Shown here: positions 16,042 through 24,059 of the stretch, in pieces
How the letters are laid out: each line of letters begins with the position of its first letter
Numbering within the stretch: position 1 is the first letter of the stretch
From: Bacteroidota bacterium
GTDB taxonomy: Bacteria; Bacteroidota; Bacteroidia; UKL13-3
Reading direction: 5' to 3'
Assembly (NCBI GenBank): GCA_030680835.1
Contig: JAUXUD010000017.1
Span: forward strand, 1-32,639
Length of the DNA stretch: 32,639 bases
Notes under the pieces: generated by a model
Told to the model about the DNA's origin: nothing
Seen by the model: only the letters and a program-made list of their open reading frames with translations
The model's database searches: none
Position numbers and translations under genes: made by a program

Positions 16042-16049
16042 CAAATATA
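16042..16049 (-). promoter_or_regulatory. -7 element 5 nt before the exported-protein ATG
   Basis: Minus-strand TATATTTG, an exact TAnnTTTG. The distance to the ATG implies a leaderless or nearly leaderless transcript. Confidence 0.5.
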
Positions 16050-16089
16050 TTTACTTTAAGTTTATAAAGTGATAATATTGAACTTCAAA

Positions 16090-16740
16090 ATGAATAAAAA
16101 AGAAAGATATAAAGGGGTACTTGATTATTTTATAAAAAATAAACCCTTTGCAGAAACCGAACTGGTTTATGACAATCCGTTTCAATTATTAATCGCGGTG
16201 ATTTTATCGGCCCAGTGTACCGATAAACGTATCAATATGGTTACTCCGGATTTGTTTCGTGATTATCCAACACCAGAAAAATTGGCACATACTGATTTTG
16301 ATACTTTGTTTCCGTATATAAAAAGTGTGAGTTATCCGAGCAATAAAACCAGGCATTTATTGGGTATGGCAAAAATGCTGGTGGAAGATTTCAACGGTAA
16401 AGTTCCGGAGACGATTGAAGATTTGATAAAATTACCCGGAGTAGGCAGAAAAACGGCCAATGTAATTGCAAGCGTGGTATACAATCAACCTGCTATGGCT
16501 GTGGATACACATGTGTTCAGAGTAAGTGCACGTTTGGGTTTAACCACAAATGCAAAAACGCCTTTAGCCACTGAGCAGCAACTGGTAAAAAATATTCCGG
16601 AAGAATACATCTCAATTGCCCACCATTGGTTAATATTGCACGGCCGTTACACCTGCCTGGCACGTAATCCCAAATGTGAGGTTTGTGGCTTGCAGGTGTT
16701 TTGTAAGTACTTTAATAAAGGTATGAGGTATGAGTTATGA
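16090..16740 (+). CDS. nth: Endonuclease III
   Basis: This bifunctional DNA glycosylase/AP lyase removes oxidised pyrimidines. From ATG 16090 it is 216 aa, with helix-hairpin-helix LPGVGRKTANVIA, catalytic Lys120, the nearby Asp139 in AVDTHVFR, and the C-terminal [4Fe-4S] cluster C-x6-C-x2-C-x5-C. An earlier GTG at 16069 is possible but adds residues not expected in the family. The last residues GMRYEL and the TGA stop are encoded by the GTATGAG heptamer array, so the natural C-terminus has been replaced or extended. Confidence 0.95.
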   Translation: MNKKERYKGVLDYFIKNKPFAETELVYDNPFQLLIAVILSAQCTDKRINMVTPDLFRDYPTPEKLAHTDFDTLFPYIKSVSYPSNKTRHLLGMAKMLVEDFNGKVPETIEDLIKLPGVGRKTANVIASVVYNQPAMAVDTHVFRVSARLGLTTNAKTPLATEQQLVKNIPEEYISIAHHWLILHGRYTCLARNPKCEVCGLQVFCKYFNKGMRYEL

Positions 16741-16881
16741 GGTATGAGTTATGAGGTATGAGTTATAAAATATGAGGATTAGTTGAAGTATTTTGATTAT
16801 TATATTTTGACGAACTCTTACCTCTTACCTAAGCACTCATACCTAACTCATACCTCATACCTAAGCACTCATACCTCAAAT
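16721..16881. repeat. Opposed heptamer arrays after nth
   Basis: Left block 16721-16776 has eight units: GTATGAG and TTATGAG alternating, then TTATAAA and ATATGAG. Right block 16815-16881 holds CTCTTAC (twice), CTAAGCA, CTCATAC and CTCAAAT units, with one 4-nt slip at 16843-16846. The blocks are largely complementary and could fold as a hairpin between nth and the 156-aa gene, possibly a terminator. Confidence 0.9.
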
Positions 16882-16888
16882 ATTAGTT

Positions 16889-17359
16889 ATGTTATACACC
16901 AAAGAAGAGTTGCAGTTGTTATTGGGAATGGAAGGAAAAACCATTGAAAAAGTTTTATACCATCAGTGGGTGAATAATGCGGGTATTGAAGGAACGATGC
17001 ATTTTATTGATTATATGGAAATGCGATTTTCGGATCAAACAAAAATATTGCTCCACAGGCCCGATGAACAGGAAAGAATCACTCCGTTAATTCATGTGGA
17101 TATTGCTGCACTTAATGCGGATGTAATAAAAGAATTCAAAGGCAAAATAAAATACGTTACCAAAGATTTTTCGGAAACATTGCTTTGGAAAGACCTTATT
17201 GGAAATCCCATTACTGCTGTTCTTCTTGATGAAGATGAGCCCGGAGCCTATACTACCGAGGCATTGGTTCTCGAAGCCGGAGAAGCCAAAGTACTCATCG
17301 GACTTTCAATGGGTGAAGGACTGGAAGCAGGTCCCTTTGGAATTGTGGATGATGAATGA
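16889..17359 (+). CDS. Protein of unknown function, 156 aa
   Basis: The soluble, acidic 156-aa protein has no signal peptide or membrane segment. It has an early helical LYTKEELQLLLGMEGKTIEKV, a beta-rich middle (IHVDIAALNADVIKEFKGKI) and an acidic Gly-rich tail (GLSMGEGLEAGPFGIVDDE). I recognise no family. The ATG comes 8 nt after the upstream heptamer array, and the gene converges on the GSCFA gene. Codon use resembles neighbouring genes, supporting a real gene. Confidence 0.65.
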   Translation: MLYTKEELQLLLGMEGKTIEKVLYHQWVNNAGIEGTMHFIDYMEMRFSDQTKILLHRPDEQERITPLIHVDIAALNADVIKEFKGKIKYVTKDFSETLLWKDLIGNPITAVLLDEDEPGAYTTEALVLEAGEAKVLIGLSMGEGLEAGPFGIVDDE

Positions 17360-17381
17360 GAAAGGAAAAAGTGTAAATAAT

Positions 17382-18362
17382 TTAAGCTCCAAAAAACGCA
17401 ATTTCTTCTTGCAGATTAATATATGGATATGCTTTTTGTAATGCCTCGGTTTTCTTTAAAAACTCCGATTTAAAATGCTTGTGTGCAATACTATCTTCAT
17501 TGATGGGCCGGTGCTGCTTCGCCTGAATAATGGGTTCAATGGCTATTAGGCAATTTAATGTTTCGGGTGTTAAACAGGTTTCAGTAAACCGTTGCCACAC
17601 ATAATTGATCGCTAATTTATTGGGGTGAACCCAGTCCTGTTCAAAAAAACGGTAATCGCGTAACTCATCATTTACAATTTCGTAAGCCGGAAAATATTCA
17701 AGTTTAGGGTTGCTGTTTTGAAGCTGCTGCAATGCAAGCATTAAGGTTGCTTTGCTTAAATTATTTTCGTGCAGGCCGTCACGGGTATAACGTACCGGAC
17801 TTATACTAAACATAACTTTTAAGCCCGGGTTGAACCGGTTCAATTTTTCTAAAAGATGGCTATAAACATTTGTAATTTCAGCAACAGAGAGCAATCGTTT
17901 TTTAAATTTACCGGAAGGAACTTTATGGCAATTGGCTACCAATAATTTGTTTGATGCAAGCTCATATACATAAGCTGAACCCCATGTTATTATAAGCCAT
18001 TGCGCATTTTTAAGCCGTATCTGTGCCTGTTTATTTGCTTCATTTATTTTAAGTTTCAGTTCTTCCCGGCTTGAACCAATATAACTACCGTGATGCCACC
18101 ACGAATGCCAGATTCCCTCATGTTCAAACAACAAAGTATCTATATCCGGTGTGCTTTCCAAATAAGAATTTAAACCATTAGCAATACTCATTGGATTGAA
18201 TAAAATGCCATTAGGATTGCAAATAGAATCAAACTTATAAAGCTCAAATTTTTGATACATGTTTTCCGCAAAACATGAACCCATTAAAAATATAGAATCA
18301 CTTATAGATATTTCCTGCTGAAGCCGGGAAAAATTGAAGTCCAGTTTAAAATTCATACACAA
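17382..18362 (-). CDS. GSCFA-domain protein
   Basis: The 326-aa protein carries the name-giving motif MGSCFAEN (G28-S29-C30-F31-A32) near its N-terminus, then NPNGILFNPMSIANGL, WHSWWHHGSYIG and LIITWGSAYVYEL. GSCFA proteins belong to the SGNH-hydrolase-like superfamily and are common in Bacteroidota, but no reaction has been established that I know of. The C-terminal DWVHPNKLAINYVW contains the Asp-x-x-His pattern that in SGNH enzymes completes the triad, so a hydrolase or esterase is plausible. No signal peptide. Confidence 0.85.
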   Translation of the reverse strand: MCMNFKLDFNFSRLQQEISISDSIFLMGSCFAENMYQKFELYKFDSICNPNGILFNPMSIANGLNSYLESTPDIDTLLFEHEGIWHSWWHHGSYIGSSREELKLKINEANKQAQIRLKNAQWLIITWGSAYVYELASNKLLVANCHKVPSGKFKKRLLSVAEITNVYSHLLEKLNRFNPGLKVMFSISPVRYTRDGLHENNLSKATLMLALQQLQNSNPKLEYFPAYEIVNDELRDYRFFEQDWVHPNKLAINYVWQRFTETCLTPETLNCLIAIEPIIQAKQHRPINEDSIAHKHFKSEFLKKTEALQKAYPYINLQEEIAFFGA

Positions 18363-18426
18363 ATGTATATTAATTTCGAATTTATCTCCCCCACGAAGGC
18401 TATTGGGAACCTATATCTTATTTTCT

Positions 18427-18444
18427 TCCCGATAGCTATCGGGA
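18427..18444. repeat. Palindromic repeat, copy 4
   Basis: Perfect TCCCGATAGCTATCGGGA, followed at once by pyrimidine-rich heptads and TCATACC units. The whole block parallels 4011-4080, including the ATTTTCTT that precedes the palindrome. Confidence 0.9.
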
Positions 18445-18445
18445 T

Positions 18446-18515
18446 CCTATTTTCTACTTTCAGCTTTCTTTTTTCCCAACTCATACCTCATACCTAAAAC
18501 GTAATTCTTAATGTC
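18446..18515 (-). repeat. Heptamer array after palindrome copy 4 (10 units)
   Basis: In-phase units CCTATTT, TCTACTT, TCAGCTT, TCTTTTT, TCCCAAC, TCATACC, TCATACC, TAAAACG, TAATTCT, TAATGTC. Register begins 2 nt after the palindrome. The last units overlap the direct repeat at 18487. Confidence 0.75.
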
Positions 18516-18547
18516 ATCCTGAGCTTGTCGAAGGGTCATACCTCATA
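18487..18547. repeat. 61-nt direct repeat, first copy
   Basis: Identical to 18570-18630 except for one base (G at 18501, A at 18584). It contains ATCCTGAGCTTGTCGAAGG, an interspersed-repeat sequence I recognise as widespread in bacterial genomes. Heptamer TCATACC units flank it. The 355-base spacer 18363-18717 holds only repeats and a promoter, no gene. Confidence 0.85.
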
Positions 18548-18569
18548 CCTAATACCTAATACCTAATAC

Positions 18570-18630
18570 CTCATACCTAAAACATAATTCTTAATGTCAT
18601 CCTGAGCTTGTCGAAGGGTCATACCTCATA
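18570..18630. repeat. 61-nt direct repeat, second copy
   Basis: Second copy, 83 bp downstream of the first, separated from it by TACCTAA-type heptads. Confidence 0.85.
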
Positions 18631-18663
18631 AGCATTGGTTATCAATATATAAGTAAAATTTTA

Positions 18664-18696
18664 TTTGTTTTTAAAGCAAATTATTCATTAATTTTG
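18664..18696 (+). promoter_or_regulatory. Promoter of the LruC lipoprotein gene
   Basis: TTTG (18664-18667), 21-bp spacer, TAATTTTG (18689-18696). Best consensus Bacteroidota promoter in the window. It rules out the TTG at 18694 as start. Confidence 0.65.
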
Positions 18697-18717
18697 TTTA
18701 ACCTTTACCAACAAAAC

Positions 18718-20730
18718 ATGAACCGTTTTATTTTTTTTATGATGCTGCTTGCAATTGTGTCTTGTCAGAAAGATACGGTTATAGATATCAGCAATCCGGT
18801 AAATCCAAACCCCACAAAGACAACAGAACTGAAAATTCCTCCGGGATTTAATTTTGTGAATACCCAATTAATTGACCTGCAGATTACGGTATTAAACAGT
18901 AACAATTCCGCCGGGAAAAACATTTCGGTTATAATTTCCGATAATCCATTGGATCAAAACGGAAGGATTATTGCAAAGGGTATGGCCGATGCCAACGGAC
19001 TTTATAAAGTAACTTTATCGCTTGCAAAGGCCACAACCAAATTGTATTGCAATACCTCCATGCTTGGCATTCCCCAAAATATTATCATTAATAATTTAAA
19101 CGCTCATGTTTCTCTTATTCTCGGTGGGAGTAATCCAAAATGGGTTCAAACTTCGAATGGTTTTTTAACGGTTAACCAGAACAGTTATAAAAAAGGCGCT
19201 GAAAAATTTTCATTCCGTTTGCTAAGCGGATGGAATGCAAACGGAGTTCCCAATAATCTTGCATTACCCCGCGATGTGGTGAGCAGCCAAATGATTAATG
19301 ATATATGGTCGGCACTGCCTTCGCGTGTTTCGGTAGCAACCACGCACCCCACTTGGCTGGATGATAATCTGAGCCGGCGTACTTTATTATTAACCCAAAC
19401 AGCCGATGTATATGTTACCTTTTTAACCGAAGGTGCAGGCTATCGCAATACCCTGTTTTATTATCGGTATAATAAAAATTATCCGCCGGCATCAGCTTCT
19501 GCTATTGATTCTCTGTTTGTTTTATATCCCAATGCTTCATTAATAAACGATGGAGGAGGATTGCTTACCGGTGACCGGGTTTACCTGGGAAGATTTGGTG
19601 CGGATACAGTGATTGCATATGGTATTGCAGCCAATGGATTTAACATTTCAAATGCAACGGTGGGTGCAGGCGATTGGTTGTTTTATGCCAATAAAAACTT
19701 TAACCCGGAAACCAATACCAGCCTCCGTCAACATATGATTATGTTATATGATGCCCCCAGTGGAAAATATATCATGGGCTTTGAAGATATTATCCGTTCG
19801 GCTACAGGTTGCGATCACGATTTTAATGATGTATTATTTTATACCACCAGCAATCCGGCCAATGCCATTTCACACGACAGCATTATAAACATGCCTACCA
19901 GTACAGATACCGATGGAGATGGAGTTTTAGATGTTGATGATGAATATCCAACAGATCCATTACGGGCATTTAACAACTATTACCCTGCAAAAAATGTAAA
20001 AGCTACAGTTGCCTTCGAAGACCTGTGGCCTTATTACGGGGATTATGATTTAAACGATGTGGTGATTGATTATAATTATAAAATTATTACCAATGCACAA
20101 AATGCAGTGAAGGATGTAAATGGTACTTATACATTAAGAGCCAGTGGCGGACAAATAAGAAATGCATTTGCGGTTCAGTTTCCAACTACGGCATCCAATA
20201 TTACTTTGTTATCTGGAGCAACTTTAGAATCAGGTCAAACATCGGCTGTTGTAAAAATAATTAACGACATCAGATCGGTTCAGGCCGGCTGGAATACAGT
20301 TTCAACATCAAGCTGGTCGGATACGGTAAACTATGCGGTAAACTTTACTTTAACAGCGCCCATTGCATTAAGCACCTTCGGACTCAATGAATACAATCCC
20401 TTTATTTGGGGAACCAGTGATGGGAAAAACCGGTCATATGAAATTCATTTACCGGGTAAAGTGCCAACTGCTTTAGCTGCAGACAGCCTCTTTGGTAAAG
20501 GCGATGACAGAACCAGTGCAAGCAACAATAAATATTACCTGAGCAAGGATAATTTACCTTGGGCAATCAATATCCCCGAGCGCTTTGATTACCCGATAGA
20601 AAAGGAAGATATTATCAATGTGCATCTGAAGTTTGCCCAATGGGCGCAGAGTGCCGGAGCGCAGTATCCCGATTGGTATAAAAATCTTTCAGGATATCGG
20701 AATGCTTCGAAGATTTATGTGAAACCTTAA
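18718..20730 (+). CDS. LruC-domain lipoprotein with DUF4114-like region
   Basis: The 670-aa surface lipoprotein starts at ATG 18718, after a consensus promoter. The signal ends in a lipobox (LLAIVSC, Cys18). The N-terminal third is a beta domain of unknown type. About residues 318-373 resemble DUF4114 (DWLFYANKNFNPETN, then GFEDIIRSATGCDHDFNDVLF). An Asp-rich calcium-binding-like stretch follows (DTDGDGVLDVDDEYPTDP, about 397-414). The C-terminal part has the LruC pattern FEDLWPYYGDYDLNDVVIDY. Such proteins are exported and their role is unclear, possibly carbohydrate or matrix binding. The stop is directly followed by a heptamer array. Confidence 0.88.
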   Translation: MNRFIFFMMLLAIVSCQKDTVIDISNPVNPNPTKTTELKIPPGFNFVNTQLIDLQITVLNSNNSAGKNISVIISDNPLDQNGRIIAKGMADANGLYKVTLSLAKATTKLYCNTSMLGIPQNIIINNLNAHVSLILGGSNPKWVQTSNGFLTVNQNSYKKGAEKFSFRLLSGWNANGVPNNLALPRDVVSSQMINDIWSALPSRVSVATTHPTWLDDNLSRRTLLLTQTADVYVTFLTEGAGYRNTLFYYRYNKNYPPASASAIDSLFVLYPNASLINDGGGLLTGDRVYLGRFGADTVIAYGIAANGFNISNATVGAGDWLFYANKNFNPETNTSLRQHMIMLYDAPSGKYIMGFEDIIRSATGCDHDFNDVLFYTTSNPANAISHDSIINMPTSTDTDGDGVLDVDDEYPTDPLRAFNNYYPAKNVKATVAFEDLWPYYGDYDLNDVVIDYNYKIITNAQNAVKDVNGTYTLRASGGQIRNAFAVQFPTTASNITLLSGATLESGQTSAVVKIINDIRSVQAGWNTVSTSSWSDTVNYAVNFTLTAPIALSTFGLNEYNPFIWGTSDGKNRSYEIHLPGKVPTALAADSLFGKGDDRTSASNNKYYLSKDNLPWAINIPERFDYPIEKEDIINVHLKFAQWAQSAGAQYPDWYKNLSGYRNASKIYVKP

Positions 20731-20731
20731 G

Positions 20732-20808
20732 GAAATACGAAATACGAGTTACGAGTTACGAGTTACGAAATACGATGTACAATGTACAATGTACGATGTA
20801 CAATGTAT
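20732..20808 (+). repeat. Heptamer array with four in-phase motifs (11 units)
   Basis: Units: GAAATAC (two), GAGTTAC (three), GAAATAC, GATGTAC, AATGTAC (two), GATGTAC, AATGTAT. All but the last fit (G/A)ANNTAC and the register never shifts. It starts 1 nt after the stop codon of the LruC gene. Confidence 0.97.
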
Positions 20809-20826
20809 TAATGTCAGGTCGAGCGA

Positions 20827-20844
20827 TCCCGATAGCTATCGGGA
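20827..20844. repeat. Palindromic repeat, copy 5
   Basis: Perfect TCCCGATAGCTATCGGGA inside a larger imperfect inverted block bounded by AGGTC and GACCT (20817-20852). Confidence 0.9.
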
Positions 20845-20921
20845 CGAGACCTAATCCTGTTAGAAAGCGAAACTTAAATGATTTAACATTATTGAAATTT
20901 GCCACCATTGACACGTAGTTT

Positions 20922-20942
20922 TCGACTCCGCTCAAACTGACA
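20922..20942. repeat. REP-like fragment
   Basis: TTCGACTCCGCTCAAACTGACA resembles the reverse complement of the repeat at 18509-18532 (shared TTCGAC, CTCA and TGACA). Probably the same interspersed family, diverged. Confidence 0.5.
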
Positions 20943-20963
20943 ATATCTTGCAAATTATTAAAT

Positions 20964-20998
20964 CATATTTCCTATTTCCTATTTCATACTTCCTAAAT
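20964..20998 (-). repeat. Heptamer array at the 3' end of the second USP gene (five units)
   Basis: Plus-strand units CATATTT, CCTATTT, CCTATTT, CATACTT, CCTAAAT. In the USP sense these read GAAGTAT, GAAATAG, GAAATAG, GAAATAT after the stop. The stop TAG (20993-20995) is inside the last unit. Confidence 0.9.
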
Positions 20999-21868
20999 GA
21001 TAAATTCCGATTTGAACATTTCGTAGTGTGGGTTCACGCAAAAAACGGGAACATTGCCCGAATCATTTACGATTTGTTGCGCATAGGTTTCAATGATGTA
21101 TTCTCTTATGGATTTATCACTTTCCTGCTGCGTCATAATCATGATTAAATCTGCCATTTTTAATTCGGCAAATTCCAAGGTTTTGCGTGCAAAATCAGAA
21201 CCACTGTCTAAAATGGTTTCATCATGTTTCACCCCGTTTTCATCAAACATATTCTGAATCTGGCGTAAGTTTGCCATCAGTTTATTGTTTAAAAACTCAT
21301 CGCTTACACTGTAGGTTAATACATGTATGGTTGAATTATACGCTTTCCCCAAATGGATGGCCCATTTCATTTTTTGTTTGGATTCCAATGACAGGTCAAG
21401 AGGAAAAACAATATTTCGGTATGCATTTGGGTTTTTATCTGTTTTAACCACAATTACCGGAGTGGTGCTGTAACTGATGGTTCGGCTTGCATTGCTGCCA
21501 ATTACACGCTCAACGCCACTTGCACCATGGGTTCCCATAATTACACAGTCGCAACCATGCTCTTCGGCGGCAGCAATAATGGTTTTATAAATTTTGCCAC
21601 TCCGCACATCAATTTTGCAATCAATACCAAATTCGGCCTTGGTACGGGCAGCAATTTCTTTTAAACGGCTGGTTAGGGCTTCTTTGGCTAAACTTTCTTT
21701 GGTGTCGTTCTTGCTAAAACTGAAAATATTACTTAAAAAATCTTCTTCCAGAATACTTAATAATACCAGATCGTTGTCAAAATGCTTTGCAAGTTGTGCC
21801 GCATGATGCAACGCATTCATCGAAATTTCGGAAAAATCGACAGGTACCAACATGATATTTTTTTTCAT
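20993..21868 (-). CDS. Universal stress protein, two tandem UspA domains
   Basis: A 291-aa protein, paralogous in plan to the one at 6072-6908. Domain 1 (MLVPVDFSEISMNALHHAAQLA, then MGTHGASGVERVIGSNASR) has the full ATP-binding G-2x-G-9x-G-S/N pattern near residue 120. Domain 2 (about 155-280) lacks a clear copy. It diverges from the nucleoside phosphorylase gene across a 73-bp spacer, with an exact TAnnTTTG 31 nt before its ATG. The stop codon sits in a heptamer array. Confidence 0.9.
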   Translation of the reverse strand: MKKNIMLVPVDFSEISMNALHHAAQLAKHFDNDLVLLSILEEDFLSNIFSFSKNDTKESLAKEALTSRLKEIAARTKAEFGIDCKIDVRSGKIYKTIIAAAEEHGCDCVIMGTHGASGVERVIGSNASRTISYSTTPVIVVKTDKNPNAYRNIVFPLDLSLESKQKMKWAIHLGKAYNSTIHVLTYSVSDEFLNNKLMANLRQIQNMFDENGVKHDETILDSGSDFARKTLEFAELKMADLIMIMTQQESDKSIREYIIETYAQQIVNDSGNVPVFCVNPHYEMFKSEFII

Positions 21869-21898
21869 AGATATAAATTTAACGTTTTATTTTTTTTG

Positions 21899-21906
21899 CA
21901 AAGGTA
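21899..21906 (-). promoter_or_regulatory. -7 element for the second universal stress protein
   Basis: Minus-strand TACCTTTG, matching TAnnTTTG, in the divergent spacer. Confidence 0.45.
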
Positions 21907-21941
21907 ATTGTTTTACTTAGCTGTAAACTTAATAAATTGTT

Positions 21942-22799
21942 ATGAGCCAAAAAATTTTAGCCAGTGAATTGATCTTAAACCCTGATGGCTCCGTATATCA
22001 TCTCAATCTGTTCCCACATGAAATAGCCGATTTGATACTATTAGTTGGTGACCCTGAGCGTGTTCCGCAAATATCAAAACATTTCGACCGCATTGATCTG
22101 AAGCGTCAAAAAAGAGAATTTGTAACCCATACCGGTAGCATTGGTTCCCGTCAGATTTCTGTAATTTCTACCGGAATTGGAACCGATAATATTGATATTG
22201 TTTTGAACGAATTGGACATTTTAGCCAATGTAGATTTAAGCAACCGGGAAATTAAATCCCACAATAGGGATTTATTTTTGGTACGTGTTGGAACCAGTGG
22301 CGCATTGCAACCTGATATTGAAGTGGACAGCATGTTGGTTTCTACCCATGGTTTAGGTCTGGATAATTTGCTCTGGTATTATCAGCTTGAACACGACGCC
22401 GATGTTAAATACCTGGCCGAAGAACTGGGCCTTGATTTTGTAAAACCCTATTTGTTTAATGCGTCCGAAGAATTGCTGAACAAATTTGATGAGAAAAGTT
22501 TAAGAGGGATTACGGCAACCTGCAGCGGTTTTTACGGAGCGCAGGGCAGGCAGTTGCGTAAGCCCATATCTGAACCCAATCTGGTTGCCAAATTGGGTAA
22601 AATTAATATTAATGGCAAACGCGTTACCAATTTCGAAATGGAAACCGCAGCCATATTCGGGCTGAGTAAACTCTTTGGGTTCAAGGCCATTGCTATTAAT
22701 GCCATAGTAGCCAACCGGGTGAATCATACATTTAGTAAAAATGGATTACAGACCATAGAAAATACCATTCGTTACACCCTCGATTGTTTATTAAAATAG
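21942..22799 (+). CDS. Nucleoside phosphorylase (uridine phosphorylase-like)
   Basis: The 285-aa enzyme of the PNP/UDP family cleaves nucleosides with phosphate. It has the phosphate-binding GDPERV (G36-V41), ISTGIGTDNIDIVLNEL, RVGTSGALQPDIEVDS, and the ribose-contacting FEMETAAIFGL motif near residue 230. The family includes uridine and purine nucleoside phosphorylases and AMP nucleosidase. The motif set favours uridine-type, but the base specificity is not proven. It is probably cotranscribed with dprA, whose ATG is 2 nt after its stop. Confidence 0.88.
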   Translation: MSQKILASELILNPDGSVYHLNLFPHEIADLILLVGDPERVPQISKHFDRIDLKRQKREFVTHTGSIGSRQISVISTGIGTDNIDIVLNELDILANVDLSNREIKSHNRDLFLVRVGTSGALQPDIEVDSMLVSTHGLGLDNLLWYYQLEHDADVKYLAEELGLDFVKPYLFNASEELLNKFDEKSLRGITATCSGFYGAQGRQLRKPISEPNLVAKLGKININGKRVTNFEMETAAIFGLSKLFGFKAIAINAIVANRVNHTFSKNGLQTIENTIRYTLDCLLK

Positions 22800-22801
22800 C
22801 C

Positions 22802-23902
22802 ATGTCAAACGATGCCCTGCTTTACCAGATTTCACTAAAACTCATCCCGGGGATCGGGGATGTATTGATAAAAAATTTAATCAGTTATTGTGGTTCTCCT
22901 GAGCAGGTATTTAAGCAAAGCCGTTCAAAACTCGAAAAAATACCCGGAATCGGTTCATTTTTAGCAGGTAATGTATCAGGTTTTAAATATTTTTCAAAAG
23001 CTGAACAGGAAATTGAATTCATCAATAAGCATCAGATTAAACCGATTTTTTATCTGGATAAACAGTATCCTTCCCGTTTAAAGGAAATTCCGGATGCTCC
23101 CTGTTTGATGTATGCGTTGGGGAATATTGATTTAAATCCGGCTAAGATTGTTGGCATTGTGGGTACACGCAAGGCAAGTGAATATGGTAAAACGTTTACT
23201 CAAAAGTTGGTTCACGATTTAAAAGAAATGAATTGTTTGGTATTGAGCGGACTGGCATATGGAATTGATGTGATTGCACATAAGGCAGCCATTGAAGAAC
23301 AGCTACCAACCATTGGGGTATTGGCGCATGGTTTGGATCGGATCTATCCGGCACAGCATAAAAATGTAGCCAAAAAAATGCTTGAGAATGGTGGATTGAT
23401 AACTGAATTTCCCAGTCAGACCAATCCCGACCGGGAGAATTTTCCAAAAAGAAACCGTATTGTGGCAGGCATGTGCGATGTGCTGGTAGTGGTTGAAACG
23501 GCTATAAAAGGAGGGGCAAGAATTACGGCCGAAATTGCCAACTCATATAACAAGGATATCATGGCATTACCCGGCCGCATCAATGATTATTATTCAGAGG
23601 GATGCAATTATCTCATCAAAGAAAACAAAGCCTCCATGATCACCTGCTCCGAAGATTTGATGAGCCTGATGCGTTGGGATGCCAAAAAAGGGCAAGCAAA
23701 ACGAACATCCAATTTGTTTTCCCAATTACTTGAGGAGGATGCACAATTATTATTATATATTCAGCAAAAACAAAAAATAGGGATTGATGATATGGCGTTC
23801 GACCTGCAGCTGGATCCCGGTGTGCTCGCCTTAAAATTACTCGAATTAGAGTTTGAAGGCTACCTGAGAACACTCCCCGGCAAACGATATGAACTAGTAT
23901 GA
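22802..23902 (+). CDS. dprA: DNA-processing protein DprA
   Basis: The 366-aa protein binds single-stranded DNA and loads RecA during natural transformation. It shows a helix-hairpin-helix start (LIPGIGDVLIKNLISYCGS, then IPGIGSFLAG), the Rossmann-like core VGIVGTRKASEYG, SGLAYGIDVIAHKAA, and RNRIVAGMCDVLVVVETAIKGGA. A C-terminal winged-helix domain ends the protein. I use ATG 22802, not a TTG at 22784 inside the upstream gene. Its last residues (YELV) and TGA run into the GTATGAG heptamer, much like the nth C-terminus (RYEL). Confidence 0.95.
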   Translation: MSNDALLYQISLKLIPGIGDVLIKNLISYCGSPEQVFKQSRSKLEKIPGIGSFLAGNVSGFKYFSKAEQEIEFINKHQIKPIFYLDKQYPSRLKEIPDAPCLMYALGNIDLNPAKIVGIVGTRKASEYGKTFTQKLVHDLKEMNCLVLSGLAYGIDVIAHKAAIEEQLPTIGVLAHGLDRIYPAQHKNVAKKMLENGGLITEFPSQTNPDRENFPKRNRIVAGMCDVLVVVETAIKGGARITAEIANSYNKDIMALPGRINDYYSEGCNYLIKENKASMITCSEDLMSLMRWDAKKGQAKRTSNLFSQLLEEDAQLLLYIQQKQKIGIDDMAFDLQLDPGVLALKLLELEFEGYLRTLPGKRYELV

Positions 23903-24005
23903 GCAATTAAGAATTAAGAATGATGAATTTCATACCTCATAACTCATACCTCATAACTCATACCTCAATTGATAACTCATACCTTATAACTCATGCCTAA
24001 TACCT
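23897..24005. repeat. Heptamer arrays after dprA, opposed
   Basis: Sense units GTATGAG, CAATTAA, GAATTAA, GAATGAT, GAATTTC (23897-23931). These are followed by opposite-polarity units CATACCT and CATAACT alternating (from 23931), a 12-nt interruption at 23966-23977, then CATACCT, TATAACT, CATGCCT, AATACCT. Ends about 55 nt before the alkaline phosphatase start. Confidence 0.9.
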
Positions 24006-24059
24006 CTTAAATTTAATTATATAACAAAAAGTTAAACTCTTTTCTGTTTTTTTGCAATT

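Noticed and set aside
18694-18717. TTG start for the LruC lipoprotein
   Set aside because: Lies in the -7 element; the lipoprotein signal begins at the ATG 18718.
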